From Larimichthys crocea (lineage: Eukaryota; Chordata; Actinopteri; Sciaenidae), in assembly GCF_000972845.2 (NCBI RefSeq), contig NC_040033.1, positions 1,106,344-1,170,343 on the forward strand: a stretch of 64,000 nucleotides of DNA. Direction: 5' to 3'. The notes below the pieces were generated by a model that ran no database searches, had not been told where the DNA came from, and was given only the letters and a program-made list of their open reading frames with translations. Position 1 is the first letter of the stretch. Each line of letters starts with the position of its first letter. Shown piece by piece: positions 58,961-64,000 of the stretch. A program made the position numbers and the translations under genes.

Positions 58961-59939
58961 AAGAACATGAATTTATGGCCTATGACAAATATGATAAATA
59001 TTTTTGAAAGAAGCACTACATGGAGAGGACTGCAGACCAATGTTCCTTAACATCAGGCGTTGGCAGGAGTAATTTCCTTTGTACTGTAGCATGCATGTAC
59101 CTCACAAAGCAGCTCGACCTGTTTTGCACTGACAGTCTCCTGGGACACTTCCCGCATAGCAAATGGTCTGTGTCTGTTGTTGTTGTTGTTGTTACCAAAG
59201 CGCACCAGCAGCCGATTGGATCAGGACGATGAATGAGTCCAAGCCATGTGTACTCTACATGTTAAGTCTAAATGGAGCACAGAGCACGAGGCTCTGAACT
59301 CAGTCGGTGGGGAACAGAGAAGCTGTTTTTATTCGGTTAATGAACTGGCAAAGACAATGGTGTCTCCGAGACGACTATTCAGGGATTTCTGGAATGACTT
59401 TTCGTGCTTCAACACATGAAGGAAGGTAAATAAGTGCCAATGTTTCTCTCTGGTGTTGTTTCCAACCCAAAAAACATCTTTTTAATTCATAAATGGAATA
59501 AAGATTAAAAATGAAAAAATAACAGCAGCTACACCACAGGTACCTCTTCATTTCATGAATAATGTACTAATTGGCATTCATTTCAACTCCTGATAAACAG
59601 ATTTGTCAAACTCTTGACAGTTACTGCCGGTGTCATTAGTACCTCTGTAATTTGATGAGGGTTTAAGTAACTTGGCACCGCCCTTTTAAATTCTGAAGCA
59701 TGTGTGTAAAATGTGTGTACCACGTTACCTGCAGATTACATAGCGTGTCATTGCCATATTAGAGCATGAGAGAATGAGTGATGGCAAACACGCTGCATGC
59801 TGACTTATTCAGGGTTTAGTGCATCGACAGTATTTCCACTCTTGGTGTTTATACCCAGGAGACCGACGTGAAGTTAAACATGGACATAGCACATATTGTA
59901 CTTCTATATTAAATACAAAATATCACTAATGCAAACGTT
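58961..59939. other. Non-coding, (GTT)6 at about 59175
   Basis: Six GTT triplets near 59175-59192; otherwise nothing. Confidence 0.5.
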
Positions 59940-60050
59940 TGTTTTCATATGTTTTCTTTTATCCACCTCCTCACCGTGTTTGAATCTGTTTATCATATGA
60001 AGCGCTCTGTCCAATGCAAATAAACTCGCCTTGCTCTCTTTATTGCACTG
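59940..60050 (+). mobile_element. Decayed retroelement 3' tail
   Basis: CAATGCAAATAAACTCGCC, followed by TTGCTC, parallels the ending GCTATGCAAATAAACTTGCC at 8350-8370. Upstream sequence is too diverged to assign. Confidence 0.35.
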
Positions 60051-62279
60051 TACGGCTTTGTCTCAGTAAATATATATTTTCCTGCAGTATTAAAGCCATG
60101 TTTTATATGCTGTGCTTATGCAGGCTAAGTGAGCAATAAGTGTTTTAAGGGAACGTTGTGCTATAACAGCTAAATCTGCACCCTCCAGCTTGTGGATTAT
60201 TTGACATTCCAGTCAAATGTTCAGTGGCTCAGTTTTGAAGTTTGAATGTCAGTGTTGATTTGTTCCTGCGGAGTAGAAAATAAAATAATATAATATAGTG
60301 ATTTCTTTTCTTTTTTTTTACTCGTTAGGGATCACAGAGCTACTGGAGAACAGCAACAGAAAAGTTTGGATATAAAGACACTACGTGACAGAAGAATTTG
60401 CAATTTTTCCATGGATTTAAAAAAAGTTACTTCTACAGCTTCATTTTTATGTAATACCTTCAAAAGGAAATGCTCTTTATTCACTGGCTGACTCTTTCAC
60501 CCTGATTCTTTTCAACCCTTTCTCAGGTGTAATACCAGAGATAGGGTTGTGTTTGGTAGCTTTTGAATAAATGAGCTGTACATGTATTTGGACTTTATGG
60601 CGTCACTGGCGGTGCACAATAAGTTATGAATCACAATGAAAATGAACTTTCAACCCTCATGACTTAATATAATCCAATTAAACAGCAACTGTCGCCTTCC
60701 AACAACCCAATCAATCAACCGACACAACAAAAAGTCAGCATTTTAAGTTTCAGAGAGTTGTGATGCCTTTCAAAGCATTTGTTTGCATTAGATTTACATG
60801 ATCTAGGCGTGCCTAATATTAGCCCTTGCAAACAATTGTTTCTCCATCACTTAATGCCTTAATAATTGCTTAACACTCAGCACGCATGTTCTTAGAGTGA
60901 GAAAACGATTGCTGTGTTTACTTACATGCCACTGTCTCAAGGTTAGTCACTGCTGGCGCTGTATAATTAACAGGGTTAACGAAGGTTAGTGGGCACAAAT
61001 ATATGCACACTAAGATCAGCACTTTTCCTGTAAAGCAAACCTGTCAGCTTAGAGAGCGCTCGGCAGCAGTGGTGACAGCTTTATTTCCATATGCATAAAC
61101 ACTCCCAGGAAAAACCCTTAGATACAGAATAATACAAAGTGACTGGTATTAATTAAAGCACCCATATACATCAGCATTATAATCCCTAACTGCAGCAGTG
61201 TGCAATACAGGGCTTCATTAGAAACTGAGGCATGCGTCCGTAGCAAACTGAAAAAGCAACAACAGAGAGTGGTCTCGGTGATGTTATGTATTCATTTATT
61301 TCAGTCTAAGCAAATTGTTGGGTGCCCACAACAATAGAAGGGTTTATTCAAAAGGCGCCGTGACAAGTCGTCTTTGTTGAATCATGACAGCTTTGCTTGC
61401 ACAGACTCATGTGACTCAGAAACTGAATGCCGTAAACACCTTAGTTCACAACCAAACAATGTTCCCCTTAATTTGAAAGCTCTGTAAATTGTGACGTTCG
61501 CTCACAATGCAAAGTCGACTGTTTGCCACGTCGCTCCTTGTTGTGAAATGATCGATGAATGTAGATTTTTTTTTGTGGAGACTCATTCTGGAGCACTGGC
61601 AGTGGAAGCAGGCTGAGCGAACAATGAGCCCGGACAGTGCTGTTCACTAGGGCAAAGATGGTTGAACCTGTTCCAACACAAACAGTATCAGTGCCATCAC
61701 TTCTTTTCGCTTTGGCTTGTGGCAACGGTTGCCGTCTCCCGGAGCTATCGCATAGATTGTGCCAGTTGTCTCATGTTTATGCATAAGATGGTGAACCCCT
61801 CATTCCCACACCCACCACTCCTCCCTCTTAGTGCTGATGTCTCTGTTTGCTCTGTCTACGCTGACTAGTGCCACTAGACAGGGTGAGTCATAAATGGCAT
61901 GAAACAGCAGGGATCCCCCGCCCTCGTGGTGTTTAATGATCACATTTGTATCAATTCAGAGGTCGCGTTCACCAATTTGACCGCTCACATAGCGCTGCAG
62001 CTTACATTTATTTCCATTATTGATTCATATAAATAATATTGTTTTCAATTAATCTATTAAAAACAGGATGAAATGAATGCCCACAGGTTAAGTGTGCTGT
62101 CGTGCATATTGCATACTTTGTCTGAACAACAGTTAATGTGGAGTGTTCAGGCTGGGGGTTGGGCTCTATGTGCTATGTGCTCTATGTACCTGCATCAGAT
62201 CATCTTCTTGAGCAGTATTCAGAGGCTGGCCTCCTGCATGCTCACTGCCAGATTGTCGCCGCATCTTGGTAGACCATCC
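60051..62279. other. Non-coding with enhancer-like block at 60760-61240
   Basis: No coding region. In 60760-61240 there are a SOX-type palindrome AAACAATTGTTT (60830-60841), GTTTGCATTA, GCCTTAATAATTGC, GTATAATTAACAGG, ATATGCATAAACA and TATTAATTAAAGC in balanced sequence free of repeats. This is the strongest enhancer-like texture in the window. Confidence 0.4.
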
Positions 62280-62530
62280 CGGCTCCTAGAGAAGTTCTTA
62301 TTTGAGGTTTTTCCCGATTATTCACCTACATTTTCTGTCTACAGACTCCAGCTCTTCGCCCTCCTCGTCATCCGGCTACCGCACCCTTCAGCCCTGGCCT
62401 AAACCCCTCCACGCCTACCACCACCCTCATTCCCAGCTCCAACTTCCGTAGTTAAATAAACGGCTGTTTTTGCTCCCACTTCTGAGTCAGCTCCTTTTGC
62501 ATTTTTGGGTCCTATACCACCACCGCATCA
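62280..62530 (+). mobile_element. LTR- or retroelement-like 3' end
   Basis: C-rich sequence leads to a poly(A) signal AATAAA (62455-62460). About 40 bases later come CTTTTGCATTTTTGGGTCC and a terminal CGCATCACA, the pattern of fish LTR element ends. The left boundary is unknown and no coding domain is present. Confidence 0.35.
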
Positions 62531-63809
62531 CAGTTAATGCAATACCAAGAGTCTACAGCCATGCTAGCAACACAGTCAGGGTGTACTTAGGGACACAGGT
62601 GCTTTAAGCGAAATGCTGATACCTGTAATATGGTAAAAAATGAAGCACAGGCACACACTGGTAGCTGGAGAGGTGCTCCACCCCCCATGCTCCGACATCT
62701 CTACATATTAATGCAGGTCTATAAATGTGCATGTGTGTGTTACAAGCTTAATTTCCCCCTGAGGGATTAATGAAGTTCATCTTATGTTCGTAATCATAGT
62801 TTAGCATGGTAACTCTTTCTAAGTGGCACAAAACACAGCGCTCAGCTGTGGATGTTGAGTCGCCACAACATAACCACAGAATTCAAGACTGAAGGATAGT
62901 GACGCTGCTTCTTGATGAAGACATAGATAGAGTCCTGCAAACTGAACAACAAAGTTTCACATTTTTCCTAAAAGAGGTTTTGTAAAGTAACTTTTCATGG
63001 CTACAAAAGGAAAAGATACAAATAGGTCTCATGACCAATGAGCTTTTTTTCTGTTCGGACAGTTTCTGTTATTACTCTGGTTTGTTTAATGACGATATAT
63101 TATCATCATACTTCTACTGTGTCTATGGTTTAATTAGCTGACCCTCCCATCTCTCTGAAAATGTGACTATAATGTTGTCAATTCCAAACCACCATAACTC
63201 AAACGGAGAGTAAGGGTGCAGAAGTTAACTGACGGCCACTGTTGCTGTAATTTCTGCTGCCTACAAGGGTCATAGATCGCTTAACGTTTATTCTAACACA
63301 TCATCGCACATTTACTGGAGCTCAGCCTTGAGGTACCTGTTGGATGTGATAGAGAGAGACAGAAAGTGGAACCACTTCACATCCCGTGGCCGAGGCTCTG
63401 CATTGTATGTCACTGACTGCTTTGGCTCTCATCCAGACCTTCCATTATGTCGTCACCAGACCATGGCAAGAAAGGTCTGAGCCACTCTATTCAATGACTG
63501 GCGAAATGGGACCATTTTGATACCATACCGAAGCCTCTGTGTGATTTGTACCTCTCACATGGTGATTGCTGTTCTCCCTGCTTGGAGATACTCACCCAAA
63601 TCCAGACACACTCTGTTCAAAAGCATTTATCTGTTAATTTGCCTGAGGAAACCGATTAACTATGAAGTCATTTATCTCTTCCAGGAAGGTTGTGCTGGAT
63701 ACAGGCCAGAAAACCACGATTTTATGTCATCTGAAGGTTTTTTGTTGGTCATAGTTTCAGTTTTTTAAAGATTTCTCTAAACACAATTGGGTAAATTTAA
63801 AGTTTGACC
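62531..63809. other. Non-coding, nothing recognised
   Basis: Chance frames only; no repeat recognised. Confidence 0.5.
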
Positions 63810-63985
63810 TGTTGATGTGGCTAGATTCAATGTGAGGGCATCTTAGAAATTATTACAATTCATCCAGTAGAGAACATGAATATTTCTACCAAAATTGTCA
63901 AATGGTGTCTCGGGTGAATTGGCCTAGAAACACAAATGTCTGTACCAAATTTTGTGCCAATCCATCTGGTAGATGTTAACATATT
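63810..63985 (-). repeat. Teleost repeat family F, copy 3 (inverted)
   Basis: ATTCATCCAGTAGAGAACAT and then TGTCTGTACCAAATTTTGTG, with CCAATCCATCTGGTAGATG, are the reverse complements of the phrases in copies 1 and 2. It runs to near the window edge and may continue beyond. Confidence 0.6.
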
Positions 63986-64000
63986 TAACTGAATAATTAA

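Noticed and set aside
1..64000. tRNA, rRNA, CRISPR array or bacterial defence operon
   Set aside because: No paired A/B boxes or cloverleaf, no regularly spaced repeats and no operon-like gene order were seen; the DNA is vertebrate.

Overview
The window is vertebrate nuclear DNA, almost certainly from a ray-finned (teleost) fish. I base this on the A+T-rich background, the dinucleotide and trinucleotide microsatellites, a decayed Rex/CR1-type non-LTR reverse transcriptase (58215-58960), and many fragments whose wording I recognise from dispersed repeats of teleost genomes. There is nothing prokaryotic here: no operons, CRISPR array or Shine-Dalgarno-led genes.

No gene with a recognisable conserved product is present, so most of the 64 kb is intergenic or long-intron sequence. 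Coding potential is limited to a few places. The best is a compact two-exon candidate on the minus strand (50492-50058). It has a strong start context, a signal peptide, a short pyrimidine-rich intron, dibasic sites, four cysteines and a poly(A) signal, and it looks like a small secreted prepropeptide of unknown family. Four exon-like blocks on the plus strand (1-127, 4274-4363, 25234-25410, 57638-57806) have good splice signals and can be read with compatible phases; this is a hypothesis only. A fragment at 29489-29672 (minus) looks like decayed coding sequence.

The busiest stretch is 53.2-56.1 kb. In order it holds an LTR-like element, a 14-bp minisatellite, a MITE with about 25-bp terminal inverted repeats, a promoter-like cluster (RFX X-box half, GC box, CRE), and then a multiply broken intronless coiled-coil pseudogene. 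The pseudogene carries a tandem repeat of about 85 bp, and each unit contains a perfect 32-34 bp palindrome.

Elsewhere there are an endogenous-retrovirus-like LTR (3.3-3.6 kb), other LTR-like pieces (10.1-10.7 and 62.3-62.5 kb), LINE 3' tails (8.1-8.4, 32.8-33.0, 59.9-60.05 kb), three copies of one teleost repeat family (39.1, 44.3 and 63.8 kb, the last inverted), and two exact tandem duplications (2 x 44 bp at 46.7 kb, 2 x 42 bp at 51.7 kb). Several gene-free blocks dense in homeodomain, SOX and POU-type sites (notably 60.76-61.24 and 9.4-9.6 kb) resemble conserved non-coding enhancers. Family names and conservation calls come from memory of such sequences; no search was run.
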